Source of the DNA: Dendrolimus kikuchii | Lineage: Eukaryota; Arthropoda; Insecta; Lepidoptera; Lasiocampidae | Length of the DNA: 64,000 nucleotides | Assembly (NCBI GenBank): GCA_019925095.2 | Contig: CM034398.1 | Span: 6,463,001 to 6,527,000 of the forward strand | Direction: 5' to 3' | Shown: positions 11,161-20,689 of the stretch, piece by piece | How the letters are laid out: the number at the start of each line of letters is the position of its first letter | Position numbering within the stretch: position 1 is the first letter of the stretch | Made by a program: the position numbers and the translations under genes | Notes under the pieces: model-generated | Seen by the model: the letters and a program-made list of their open reading frames with translations, nothing else | What the model was told of the DNA's origin: nothing | Database searches by the model: none

Positions 11161-12565
11161 ATTAATGACGGACTTTGCGCGTGTTATTATATTTGTACAT
11201 GTGTTATACGTGTTTGTATAGTTCTTATAAATTCTATAATCATTCCAACGGCATTTTAATTCGAGTCCTGTAACTCGTAATAGAATTTAGGCTATTAATT
11301 GATACCACTCTCATCTTTTTACAATCTAGATCCAAGAATATATGAAAGTGTATCCGTCTCCTTTGTATAGTGTACTGACAGGAAATGTATAAATCCGCCA
11401 CTGGTTGATATAACCAGGGAACTGGGGCCCAAGTCTGTTATTACTATATCATCAAAGTTGCCAGACACTATCGTATAGAGACGATGGTCGTAGGTTTGCC
11501 TGGTTTCAATATTCTGTTAATCGTTTATAAGCATTTATAAACGTAAACTCGCAAAATAAGTGTGCAAAATTTTTGGCAGCTTACCAATATTCCTTTCGGC
11601 TAAGTCGATTTCTGCTAATGGTAATACCAATTTTTATCTATTATTATTCTGCTGCGAAGTTATCGATAAGATACTGTAGATTTAATAGAATACGAATTTT
11701 TACCACTAACGCAATGGAATTGTAATGCCAAGATATTGAAATAGCAAAATAGGACCCCCGTACGCTCCCCTATTGTGTACGCGCCTGTACATTATATGAA
11801 GAAATGCTCGTTCGTAGAAGGCCAGAGCATGTCATGTCACACGCGTCGCTCTTCGGAGAATTTTCGTTTATCTCTCTTATTGATTGCATTGTACTTTGGG
11901 GAGAGGAAATCACATAGGTATTGTTATAGATTTACATTACAACTGAAGCAGATATGATCTCGGACAAATATTAATGGTGTGAGTGGCCGTGAGTTTGTTG
12001 GATTTTGTTGTTTTATATTTAGTAAAGCGGTTTTTTACCGCTGCTTTTTAAAGAAATATGTGATATCATTTTTTTGTATAAGATTTTAAGTATTCATGAT
12101 TATTTGATTTTTGCTTGTCGCTATTATGCTAATATTAGACGGCTTATGAAAATTAAATCAACTTGGTTAAAAGATATGGAACTGAAAAGACGCATCAAAT
12201 TCATTTATGTTTATAATTGTTTTAATTTTGGATATATTTAGCCGCGCAGCGCTCCATGCTGGTTACCATTCAATTTACCATATCTTTAGATTCCTCTTCT
12301 TGTTCCAAAAGCTTAATAATGCTAACATTAATATATTATTAACTTACTTTAAATACAGAATTGCTGAAATAAGAAGTTTAAGTATTTGTGACTGTATGAC
12401 TGTGTGTCGTCTTTTATATAATTTTTGAAAAACATTCTCTAGTGGTACTTAATAAAGCTTTTCAATTGTTATTATATCTTGTTAATTGTGTATATATGTC
12501 TACTAAAATAGATTTAAGGATATAATTATCATCAAATTTGCACCTTTGTAGCCAATGAATAAATG
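11161..12565. other. AT-rich stretch, nothing recognised
   Basis: There is no gene signal. Two short open frames (11775-11957 and 12207-12428) show no motif, codon bias or splice context. Confidence 0.4.
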
Positions 12566-12800
12566 CACCGGTAGACTTAAATTAAAAGAGGCCTACATTT
12601 AACTAGACCCACCTACGATACGCTGAATTTTTTCGGTTTTTCGTAATTTACTAATTTTTTTAAGGGTTTACGGGCCAAACGATTTAAATTTGGAATCAGC
12701 GTATTTTTATTTAATTAGATGAAAAAACAAGCCACCATATCATATGTGCAATTTTTACCTCTTTTTAATTGGTTTTTCACAATTTACTTATATTTATTAC

Positions 12801-12844
<44 letters not shown>

Positions 12845-12930
12845 AATAAACTTCGGATTCCAATTCAGCCATTCGAAATACATGTAGAGAGGTCAAATAC
12901 ACATAATACAAATCACGTTTTTGTGTGCCA
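12566..12930. mobile_element. TIR MITE, family B, diverged copy with (TA)n
   Basis: This matches the inverted-repeat element at 24157-24420. Shared blocks include a CCTACATTTAACTAGACCCACC-like end, a TTTTTCG(T/C)AATTTACT core and a right end with TTTTGTGTGCC. The centre has been expanded by a (TA)n run at 12803-12842. A Helitron-like element begins seven bases beyond the right end. Confidence 0.6.
12803..12842. repeat. (TA)20 microsatellite
   Basis: An uninterrupted TA dinucleotide run inside the MITE at 12566-12930. Confidence 0.9.
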
Positions 12931-12936
12931 TTGTTA

Positions 12937-13324
12937 TCTATACTAATCTGTACTTAATATTGTAAAGAGGTATAAAGTATATGTGTTTGGATGGTTGGGA
13001 TAATCTCCGGTACTATTGATCCGATTTTAAAAATTCATTTACCAGTAGAAAGCTACATTATTCCCGAGTGACATAGGTAATATGTAATTGTAATTAATAA
13101 GTCAAAAACGTAAAAATGTTTTAGGCCCAACGAAGAGGGCACGGGAACGCCTGTCAAATATATTATTACAGCAATAAGGTTCCGTGCGAGAATTGCGCAC
13201 ATCCTCGTACCAGGCAATGCGAGTGTTTTCTGCGTTTATGAATTAATTAAAGGTTAGAAAGCTTAATTAAAACTTGCGTGTGTATTTTTAATGATGCCCA
13301 GCGAAGTGGGCACGGGGCAGCTAG
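12937..13324 (+). mobile_element. Complete Helitron-like non-autonomous element
   Basis: The 5' end is TCTATACTAAT preceded by A. The body contains the GAAAGCTACATTATTCCCGA block common to this family. The 3' end has a hairpin, TGCCCA / TGGGCA around GCGAAG, then eight bases and CTAG before a T. This A|TC...CTAG|T layout, with no target duplication, fits a rolling-circle (Helitron) insertion. No Rep/helicase coding sequence is present, so movement would need an autonomous helper. A second, damaged hairpin-like end at about 13127-13150 suggests a composite structure. Confidence 0.75.
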
Positions 13325-13720
13325 TTGTTATTTATATTGGGAATGACTTAAAATACACTTAGACAAGGACTACAACACTAACCGCAATATACAATGAACG
13401 TTTTCTACATAAATAATTCTGCACTATCACGTGCAAAAACGCGAAGAAGCAAACAAAATAGTTTCGAGAAACAATAGTAAGTACGCACAATTGTATCGCG
13501 AATTTATGAGCCTTTCAAATAAATTGAAACGCGATTATTTCCGGGAATGCCTTATGAAAATGAATGTTAACCATTTGTTCTGGCACGATTCTCTGTATTA
13601 TGCGATATGCATTATTATTGCGACTTTATAAAGCGTCAGAATATTTTCTATTTATGTTCTGTTTAGAAATAGTTTGAACTTTTTGTAGATTCCTAAAAGC
13701 TAAGATAGGCGTTATACATA
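13325..13720. other. Possible tiny LINE remnant, otherwise nothing
   Basis: A 66-codon plus-strand frame at 13431-13631 has a Lys/Arg-rich start (LKRDYFRE) vaguely like the spacer before LINE reverse transcriptases. The evidence is too weak to call. Confidence 0.25.
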
Positions 13721-15015
13721 CATTGTCTTGCCATAAATATTGTAACAAAGAAAGATTTTTATTACAAATAACATTTATAAGTTTTACAGTGTGTTAATTT
13801 AATACATAAATATAAAACAATTTAAAATATAAAAAGCTTATTTGAAGTGGTCTCCATTGGCTGCAATACAGTCCTTTAAACGTAGAGGCCAGTTATCAAT
13901 AGAAGGACGCATTCTTTCCATGGGAAAATTCGACACTGCCAATTGTACGGATGTTTTAGGGACTCCAAATTATCATGGCGTTTAGTGCAAGCCGTACTCT
14001 CTGAAACTGACTGTAAATCATAATCCAGCGGATTAAGATCGGGACTAGACGACGGCCAGTCTTCATTTCTGATGAATTTGGAAACGTTCGTTTCCAACCA
14101 AGACTGCGTGGACCGAGCTTTATGACCCGGCGCCGAGTCTTGCTGGAAGGACCATTCTTGGTTATTGAACATGGTGTCGTTAAGGGGCTTAACTACCTTC
14201 TCAAGAATGGTATCTTGATACACCTTTGCCGATGTTTGATACCTTTTTCACAAAAATATGACTCAGTCACTCCTTCATAGCTAACTCCCCACCAAACCAT
14301 CACTGAAGACAGATAATGCCCACGTTGCACTCTGTCGACTAATTGAGAAGCTTCCTTAGAGCTTTGAGCACAAATACGGTAATTTTGTTTGTTAAAATGT
14401 TGCTCAATTGTAAAAATGTTCTCATCCATAAACAAAATTTTTCTGTGACCTCCCTTTGCGTACCACTTCAGTAGTTGTTTCGATTTTACCACCCTATTCT
14501 TTTTTAAATTATGAGTTAAGAAATGACCAATGCGTCTCTTATAGGCTGTATAAGTCATCTTTTAAAATACGCGACATGGTTATAGGTGATATTTTCATCT
14601 CCCGAGATAAAATATTTTGCTTTCAGACAGGATTTCTTCGAATTCTTTCTCCTTACTCCTTTGACCACCTTTTTCATACGAACACTAAGTGGACGGCCAG
14701 ATCTTTTTCTGTCACAAACAGAGGAGGTCTCATTGTACCTATTAATAGCCCGGTACACAAACATTTGACTTATACCAAGCGAATGGAGAGTTTTAAAAAT
14801 TGCATTTGGCTCCATACCTACTTTGTATAATGCAATCATAGCGATTCGGTTCTCTTTATCGCCCCACTCCATTTTAATATCGCAAAATGTTGTACTTTGT
14901 ATTGGCGCCAAAATAAGAAAACACAATGAACAATCATATAAAAATGACAGATTCCAAATCCAAATGTAATATTTTGTTTGTTTTTAATTGTAACAGTATT
15001 TATGGCCAAACTAAG
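13721..15015 (-). mobile_element. Mariner element (DD37D, maT type) with both TIRs
   Basis: The left end, 13721-13745, and right end, about 14989-15015, are imperfect inverted repeats sharing GCCATAAATA and TGT-ACAA. Both are flanked by TA (13719-13720 and 15016-15017), the target duplication of Tc1/mariner elements. Length is 1295 bp, normal for the superfamily. The transposase inside is on the minus strand and frameshifted. Confidence 0.85.
13838..14872 (-). pseudogene. Mariner transposase, frameshifted
   Basis: DDD transposase that would bind the TIRs and move the element between TA sites. From its Met at 14872 it reads an N-terminal helix-turn-helix region (IAMIALYKVGMEP, then FVYRAINRY), a basic linker (KRSGRPLS), and the catalytic core. 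The core has FMDENIF with the first Asp, FQQDSAPGH with the second, and SPDLNPLDYDL with the third. The second and third Asp have 37 residues between them, the DD37D (maT) signature. Reading the whole protein needs at least three frame changes, near 14560, 14200 and 13900. The last codons before the stop at 13838 read DCIAANGDHFK. Total length, about 344 codons, is full-length, but this copy cannot make enzyme. Confidence 0.85.
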
Positions 15016-15129
15016 TATATCCAAGATTTAAAGTTTCGGTGTATACTTTAATTATACGACAGATCATTTCATCAGGTTTTTCGATACACGGTATTGCGTC
15101 TTTTTCTTGATATAATATACAATAAATAA

Positions 15130-15310
15130 TATCTGTTTATCTTATTCAGACCCTGTCAGCTGATTACTTCCCATTGTTGGACGGAGGCCTTTCCAAATTT
15201 GCGGTACATATCTCAATTTTCCGCTTTCATCAATTGACCCTAACCAGCAACCTTGCGCACATAGTTTTCTAGGCTGGAAGGCATTTACGCCTGCCAAGGT
15301 GAAATAAAAA
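15130..15310. repeat. Possible LINE 3' remnant
   Basis: CCATTGTTGGACGGAGGCCT resembles the block CCACTGCTGGACxxAGGCCT seen in many lepidopteran LINE 3' regions, and a shorter version sits near 2440. The boundaries are unclear. Confidence 0.35.
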
Positions 15311-16929
15311 CGAAAGAATGGTTTTATTTGTTGGAAAGCAATAATACAAATACAAAAAGTTTAGAAATTCTATAAAGTTTTAGGCACTGCGCGTTTAAAA
15401 ATGAGGTTAGCAGATCAGTTAATTGATGAATGGAGGATGATATTTCCATTTCATGGCTCGAACTTTGTCCTCGTACTCCAGCAGTCTTTATTTCTGTGGC
15501 ATACATATGTGACTGCGACTAAAGCTTGATGATCTTCAGAAACTATGTCAGTTATTTGATTCTTCTACGGATATCCTCGCTTCTGATTGAATCCATAAAT
15601 ATTCTCAAATATATTCGCAATATGATAATGAAACCGCACTCTTACTATCTTTTTTTACTTTTTAAAGTCAGGCTACAGCTACAAACTAGGTTACACATAT
15701 CAAATCATTTTTGCAGGAGATTTGTTAAATTAGCAAACGACGTGCTTTGTCATAGTGATTTCATATATGAAGTACCTAGTTAAAGATTTTCTCTCAATAT
15801 TACGATCTAATCTGTAATCACTATTTGTTAAATAGGCAAATGTTTTAAAATACATGATCTAATATCTTGCAATTTGTCCATTGGCAATCGATTTGGTTGA
15901 TATATTTTATGGTTATTCATATCGTTATTATATCTGCTCTGGCATTAATTAATTGTATTTCACTGTAACGCTGTATGGACTAATTTGATTGCCTGCTTTG
16001 TTGTAGCCCGGCTGTAAGCTGTCATATTTTCTTTTTTTTTCTTAGAGTTTTTGGCGGGAACTGAAAGGGGACGTTGTGCTGTGCAGTTTTATTTTCTAAA
16101 AATGTGTAAAATTACTCTAAAATGAACAATAGTTGTAGGATATTGATAATTTTTGAGTAGTAATTATGTGTTTTTGTGAGAAATGTGAACTACATAGCCA
16201 AATGTGGCCTTTTGAGTTTTCACAAGAACTCCGTTGAATGACGTCGATTGTAGCCTACAATACAAAGGCGTCTGGCTTAAAGGCCTAGTTGCCAAGCCTT
16301 AAACTTAAAAAAAAAACTTTTTCTAATTTTGTAATGTTCATTAAAAACCAAGATTGTTTTAATTCCGTATTTCATTAATATAATTTCATACAAATCTTTA
16401 TTAAACCTCAATGCGATGGCAGTGCTGTTATTGTTTATCATTATTTACTAATGGAGATCTACATCTTCCTTCTCGACCATTGGTAGAAAGAAAATAGCAA
16501 GGTTAACTGAGAAATGTCGCTGTTGTATAATCGATCATGTTTAAATTGCCTCAATAACACTATATTCAATTTCCAACAAGCATTTTCTACCTTGAATACG
16601 GACTATCAAGAATCTTATAAACAGATAGATATTAATATATTGCAGTATCTATATTTTGACATACTTTTTCTTGTTCTCAAAGCTGTTTCGGTTGATCTTC
16701 TTTGAGTTTGAATTGAGTTTGCTTCAAATTGGCAGAAATATTATTGTATTAGTCAACATCTAATATCCTGCTTTTAGGTTAGAAAGTAATAAATATATTA
16801 CGTTAGAAAGCATTCTTAATTCACTTTCATTAATCAGTTCTACCTGAGTATTCTGATAAAATGAGCTCATGGACGCATTCGCCGACAAAAAATAGATCAA
16901 TAAGTGAACGAACTTTCCAACGTTTATAA
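15311..16929. other. AT-rich stretch upstream of gene 1, nothing recognised
   Basis: There is no exon or repeat that I can name. One E2F-like TTTGGCGGGAA lies at about 16050, 1.4 kb upstream of the promoter. A similar one occurs at about 50983 with no gene nearby, so it carries little weight. Confidence 0.4.
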
Positions 16930-17046
16930 CCGAGGTGGCTGATGATGGTGCGTGGCAAGACTCAAGCGGCACGGAACCGAGGCTGGCCTCGGCTTTGATT
17001 GATGGATGCATAGATACCACGAGTTACCTAATTTACCGTGGCGCGC

Positions 17047-17061
17047 CGGTCACCGAGGTCA
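17047..17061 (+). promoter_or_regulatory. Direct repeat of nuclear-receptor half-sites (DR3)
   Basis: CGGTCA, three bases, then AGGTCA. A reverse half-site TGACCG lies near 17123. It sits about 370 bp upstream of the likely start of transcription. Nuclear receptors bind such half-sites, but binding here is inference only. Confidence 0.3.
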
Positions 17062-17169
17062 ACACTCCTCGAAACATGTTTATGTGCTTAACGTTAGAGT
17101 CACGAACTCGTGTATGGAAACCGGTGACCGCGTTCGCCTCGCCAGCCTCGGACGGAAGAACATAAGTTT

Positions 17170-17430
17170 TATAAATTAGTGACAATGCCTTGAGTTATTT
17201 CGTGGAAGTGCCAAGGTTGGACGTTCTGGGAAGTGGCGGCTCGTCGAAGAGTACGGTCGGTCGGTGTGTTAGCTCGGTGTCGGTCGGTCGTATGTGCCCG
17301 TGTGCCACTCGGCCTGCGCCGCCGCGTCCCTCGGCCCTCGCCGCCACGCATTTTACTTCGCTACGGCGTCGTTGGTGCGCGTTGCGCGTCTCTCTCCATC
17401 ATACATCGTGTGTTTCAGACTTCAGTCAGT
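17170..17430 (+). promoter_or_regulatory. CpG-rich, TATA-less promoter of gene 1
   Basis: This is the only long CpG-rich region of the left half of the window; GC content rises sharply from about 16930 to 17500. At 17422-17427 it contains TCAGTC, the arthropod initiator, with the A at 17424, and an overlapping second TCAGT four bases on. A GGTCGT that fits the downstream promoter element lies at 17452-17457, one base further than the strict +28 spacing. There is no TATA box. A spliced coding exon follows at 17794. The exact start site is inferred. Confidence 0.55.
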
Positions 17431-17793
17431 ACGCTCTCGTGAACGCTACTGGGTCGTCATCGCACAGTGAGCCAAAATCGCGAACTTTCACCTCCCGCCG
17501 CGTTATCGCTATCCATCTATAAACACCTTGTACAGTGAAATTGAATGTTCGCGTACTTAGAAAGCGTTTCTGTTACGGCAAGCAGACGGCGACCGACGTC
17601 CGTTTCTGCAAATTAATTTCTCTAGTGCGAACGGTTTCTACGAAACTGTTTATAAAGAGTTTTACCGAGAAGCGGGACAGTCGTAAAGTGTATTTAAAGG
17701 AATATAAGTAATTATAAGTGAGCCTCTGTGTTTCCGTGTTTGGTGTTATCTAAGGCGTTTACATTGGATCCCAATCAACAATTCACACCTCCA
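17424..17793 (+). other. Probable 5' UTR of gene 1
   Basis: About 370 nt between the proposed initiator and the first coding ATG. It is GC-richer than the flanks, contains one upstream ORF, and runs straight into the coding exon. A longer or shorter UTR is possible because the start site is not proven. Confidence 0.5.
17545..17616 (+). promoter_or_regulatory. Upstream ORF of 23 codons in the 5' UTR
   Basis: An ATG in a moderate context (TTGAATGT) opens a frame that ends at TAA 17614-17616. It is closed well before the main ATG at 17794, so it could lower translation of the main frame. The peptide has no recognisable motif. Its function is inference. Confidence 0.4.
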
Positions 17794-17812
17794 ATGGTGG
17801 TCAAACTACCAG
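17794..17812 (+). CDS. First coding exon of unidentified gene 1 (MVVKLP-)
   Basis: The ATG has a good context (CTCCAATGG) and encodes Met-Val-Val-Lys-Leu-Pro, then one base of the next codon. The exon ends CCAG before GTGAGG, a strong consensus donor. It follows a promoter-like region and UTR with no other in-frame start. Six residues are too few to name the gene. The next exon must begin in phase 1 and was not found in the window, so either it lies beyond a very long intron or it is too short to see. It could instead be a spliced non-coding leader, but the good start context favours coding. Confidence 0.5.
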
Positions 17813-18360
17813 GTGAGGTCTAATTCCTTCTTTAGATTTTTCATAATTGCAGCATCTGCTATCTTCAGACGATGAAACCAAGAGTGAATGTGCTATAAAT
17901 AGGATTTTTTTTGTTTACCATTCAAGAGCACGTGCAAGAGGGCAAAAAATGACAATCGGCGTCGGCGCCAGCTGTTATCGTTATCACTCGGGTCTTCGGG
18001 TCAATGCGTTGCTAAATGATAAGGACGAAGATAACGTTAATGACTGACGTAATTTATATTTATTTCGCGCTAAATTTAAGTTGTTGCGATATCGTGTAAA
18101 TATATTCGGCAGCTAACTGAGAAGTAATTATAGCTCCGTAATAAAAAATTTAAAGACATAACATTGTCCCACAATCATGTTATTACATCACATTTTAGGC
18201 AGAGTTGCAGCAAATACCATATTTCGACTAAAATCTAATACCATTTGAATAAAGGCTAGTTTCCCGGCCGAATAGCCAAAGAATATTTTCGACTATACCT
18301 ACGATTCACCGAATATATCGACTATATCCATACTAATATCTGTCTATCTGTATTAAAATC
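17813..18360 (+). other. Start of intron 1 of gene 1
   Basis: Begins with GTGAGG. A 66-codon open frame at 17847-18047 has no motif and is probably chance. No acceptor-exon combination was recognised. Confidence 0.35.
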
Positions 18361-18500
18361 CTATCAATCGCTGCCAAGGGTTGCATGAAAGCGATCGCTT
18401 CTTAGCAATAAGGCCGCCACTTGTAGGTACTATCTTTTATCTTTTTCTACTTCTGCTTGTTAGACAGTTTGGCACACTGTATATGTTTATCATGTAGGTA
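18361..18500 (+). repeat. LINE 3' tail (GATAAGGCCGCC type)
   Basis: GCGATCGCTTCTTAGCAATAAGGCCGCC here matches tails at 46500-46640 and 59580-59690. At 59 kb it lies directly downstream of LINE ORF2 C-terminal debris, which identifies it as the 3' UTR of a non-LTR retrotransposon. This copy is 5'-truncated to the tail alone. Confidence 0.65.
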
Positions 18501-18573
18501 TATTATAATAGTTGGAATATATTACGTGTATGTATATACCTACATGTACGTAAGATTGTCTTGAATCTTACTA

Positions 18574-18718
18574 TGGCTGGTTCATATATCTTACTATTTA
18601 TTTACTTTCCTTACCATCGGTTGAATTTTAAAATTACTTGTTGAGCTTATGTCAAATTTTAACGAAAGTAAAGCAAACGAACGTTCGGTGAGATATAGGA
18701 ACCAGCCATAAATGTATC
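18574..18718. mobile_element. TIR MITE, family C, complete copy with TA target duplication
   Basis: The terminal inverted repeats begin TGGCTGGTTC and end GAACCAGCCA. They continue inward through TATATCTTAC and the inverse of ACCATCGGTTGAATTTT. TA flanks both ends (18572-18573 and 18719-18720), so this is a Tc1/mariner-type MITE of 145 bp. Diverged copies occur at about 48185, 51870 and 58361, and a single end near 20078. Confidence 0.75.
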
Positions 18719-19303
18719 CCTTGGTTGCCTGGGATGGTTATAGAATATTTTTTGTCCTGAAATTTAGGATGAATGTTCCATAATGGTTCCTTTTGTATAT
18801 TTGAGATTCTATACTGACAAAGTATTCTTAGTATAAATTATTTAAAATCAAACGCTGTCTGTAATGTATATATATATCTATCGACGACAAGTTTCGTATA
18901 ATGATATTTACCACTAATCGTGTTTTACGTATTAATAAGACTACGGACTGTGTCAATGTTTCATTTGAAAATGAGTTTTAAATACGTGATATATTTGAGA
19001 ACTGTACACACATCCGGTTGATTCGAGGCGAATTAGCGAGTTTTGGCCATAGACAGCACCTTCTTTACCAAACCCCCCCCCTAATTTACGTCTTCCTCTA
19101 CGGAAAAATTCACTGAACTGATAACTGAATATTAACATTTCGTAAATACTTGTATTTTATTTGGCTTAACTGTTTATGAATTCATATGAATGTTAACGTG
19201 GCATAGATAATTTAAACAATAATCTTTAGACGCTATTCGTACATAATGGTACCTATATACAGTACAGTGTCTATATAATAAATATTGTATGACATAATTT
19301 AAA

Positions 19304-19370
19304 TCCTGATAGCGATGCAAGACTACTTTGCCTGTTTTACAGGAAAATTAGTCTTGCATCGCTGTCAGGA
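19304..19370 (+). ncRNA. Precursor-like 67-nt RNA hairpin 1
   Basis: The arms 19304-19324 and 19350-19370 are 21-bp inverted repeats with a single T:G wobble. Pairing continues towards the loop through one more pair, a mismatch, three pairs, a mismatch and five pairs, leaving a 3-nt loop: 30 pairs in 67 nt. Size and shape resemble an insect pre-miRNA. It lies in the sense direction 1.5 kb downstream of exon 1 of gene 1, so it could be intronic. The very small loop and near-perfect stem also fit a short inverted duplication. No homology to a known miRNA was recognised. Confidence 0.4.
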
Positions 19371-19489
19371 GGGCCTCAAGTCCAAAAGGCTGGCCGCGTT
19401 GTTTTGTTGAGTATAGACCAGCCGAATTTTTATATCATACTTCATGACTCTACTTGTATGGAGTAAGGCATAGGAATGAGAAGTAACAC

Positions 19490-19557
19490 AGGAACTCTGT
19501 ATAAGACGGTGTTGTATATAGCATTCTATAAACAATATCGTCTTATGCCGAGTTCCT
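19490..19557 (+). ncRNA. Precursor-like 68-nt RNA hairpin 2
   Basis: The arms 19490-19521 and 19526-19557 are 32 bp long with a 4-nt loop. Of five differences from perfect inversion, three give U:G or G:U pairs in a plus-strand RNA and two are true mismatches. The hairpin lies 119 bp downstream of hairpin 1 and is almost the same size but unrelated in sequence. Because the flanks to 19610 could be LINE 3' debris, a transposon-derived origin is possible. Confidence 0.4.
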
Positions 19558-19620
19558 CAACAAGGCACTACAATTACTGCCTGTACTAGGCAATATAATT
19601 GTATAATGTCTTAAATATAT

Positions 19621-19922
19621 CAAATGTGTAAAAATGTATGTAATATAAATACCTTATTTTTATATGATAGTATATCATATACAAATAATGTATTTATTAG
19701 TAATCATTAAGTTTTATAATTTAGTCTATTCCGAATATCGATAAATATGTAGTTCTTTTTCAAATAATCTTCAAATGTGTAAAAATATATGTAATATAAA
19801 TACCTTATTTTTATATGATAGTAAATCATATACAAATAATGTATTTATTAGTAATCATTAAGTTTTATAATTTAGTCTATTCCGAATATCGATAAATATG
19901 TAGTTCTTTTTCAAATAATCTT
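19621..19922. repeat. 151-bp tandem duplication, two units
   Basis: Unit 1 is 19621-19771 and unit 2 is 19772-19922. They differ at only two or three positions (for example ATGTATG against ATATATG), so the duplication is recent. The unit is AT-rich and includes an ATATGATAGTA(T/A)ATCATAT near-palindrome. Confidence 0.9.
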
Positions 19923-20299
19923 TAAGTACCTGGTAATGAGGCTAAAACTGCCAAAAATATCCTTTCAATCTTAATTTCTTATGAATACAGCTCGTATAAA
20001 AAGATACATTTTGAGAAACTTGCGCATTTTATAAATAGAAAATAAGTGTTCGAAGAGAAATTAATTATATTATTATAGGAACCGGCTTTTTGTTACCATC
20101 TCATATTCAACTCTTATCTGTATTCCTACAAATAAAGATTCATTTATTCACTATGTAGAACATATTTTGCGAAAGTTAACGTACATACATATTACATACA
20201 TGTTACAATTTGAGTCCTTTCTATCTATGTCCAGCAATTTCACAACGTGTTATTGATGATTTAAGCGGTAAGAATTTCCACAGCAATACGACTACCTAA
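19923..20299. other. AT-rich stretch with a MITE end
   Basis: Near 20078 there is a single TAGGAACCGGCT end resembling MITE family C. Nothing else was recognised. Confidence 0.35.
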
Positions 20300-20425
20300 T
20301 ATTCTTTTTATCATAGTCTACTTTGCAGTCAGGGTTCGCTTTTTTACTTCTCCACTTCGTGCGGTCTTCGGCATGCGGTCCTGTCTTTCTTCTTCTTACC
20401 AGGTTCTACACAGGGGTTTTTTTTT
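20300..20425 (-). pseudogene. RTE-type LINE ORF2 C-terminal remnant
   Basis: On the minus strand, DAEDRTKWRSKKANPDC can be read. It matches the extreme C-terminus (DAEDRAKWRRKTRKADP type) of many lepidopteran LINE ORF2 proteins. Similar fragments lie at 36020-36150 and 40960-41080. Only about 40 codons remain. Confidence 0.55.
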
Positions 20426-20689
20426 AAATCGCCGATCTCCGCCGTCATTTGCCAAGACAGAGATATTGTTTTTCTTAATATTTATATACATATATTGTTT
20501 ATGTTTATATCTATTTTTATCTATAACATTTCTTATTTCTAGTACAGCTTCCATATATATATATATATTGCTTTGTTCTACATACTACTATTTTTCTTAC
20601 TTTACGTTTATACTACTGTTATATGCTATGATTAGTTACATATTTTTATAATCTATTTATACTAATGCTAATTATACATATACACACTA

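Noticed and set aside
16049..16060. E2F-like TTTGGCGGGAA site
   Set aside because: A second identical core at about 50983 has no gene nearby; a single short match 1.4 kb from the promoter is not evidence.
17190..17522. 110-codon frame in the promoter region
   Set aside because: Follows from high GC content; it overlaps the likely start of transcription and has no motif or splice support.
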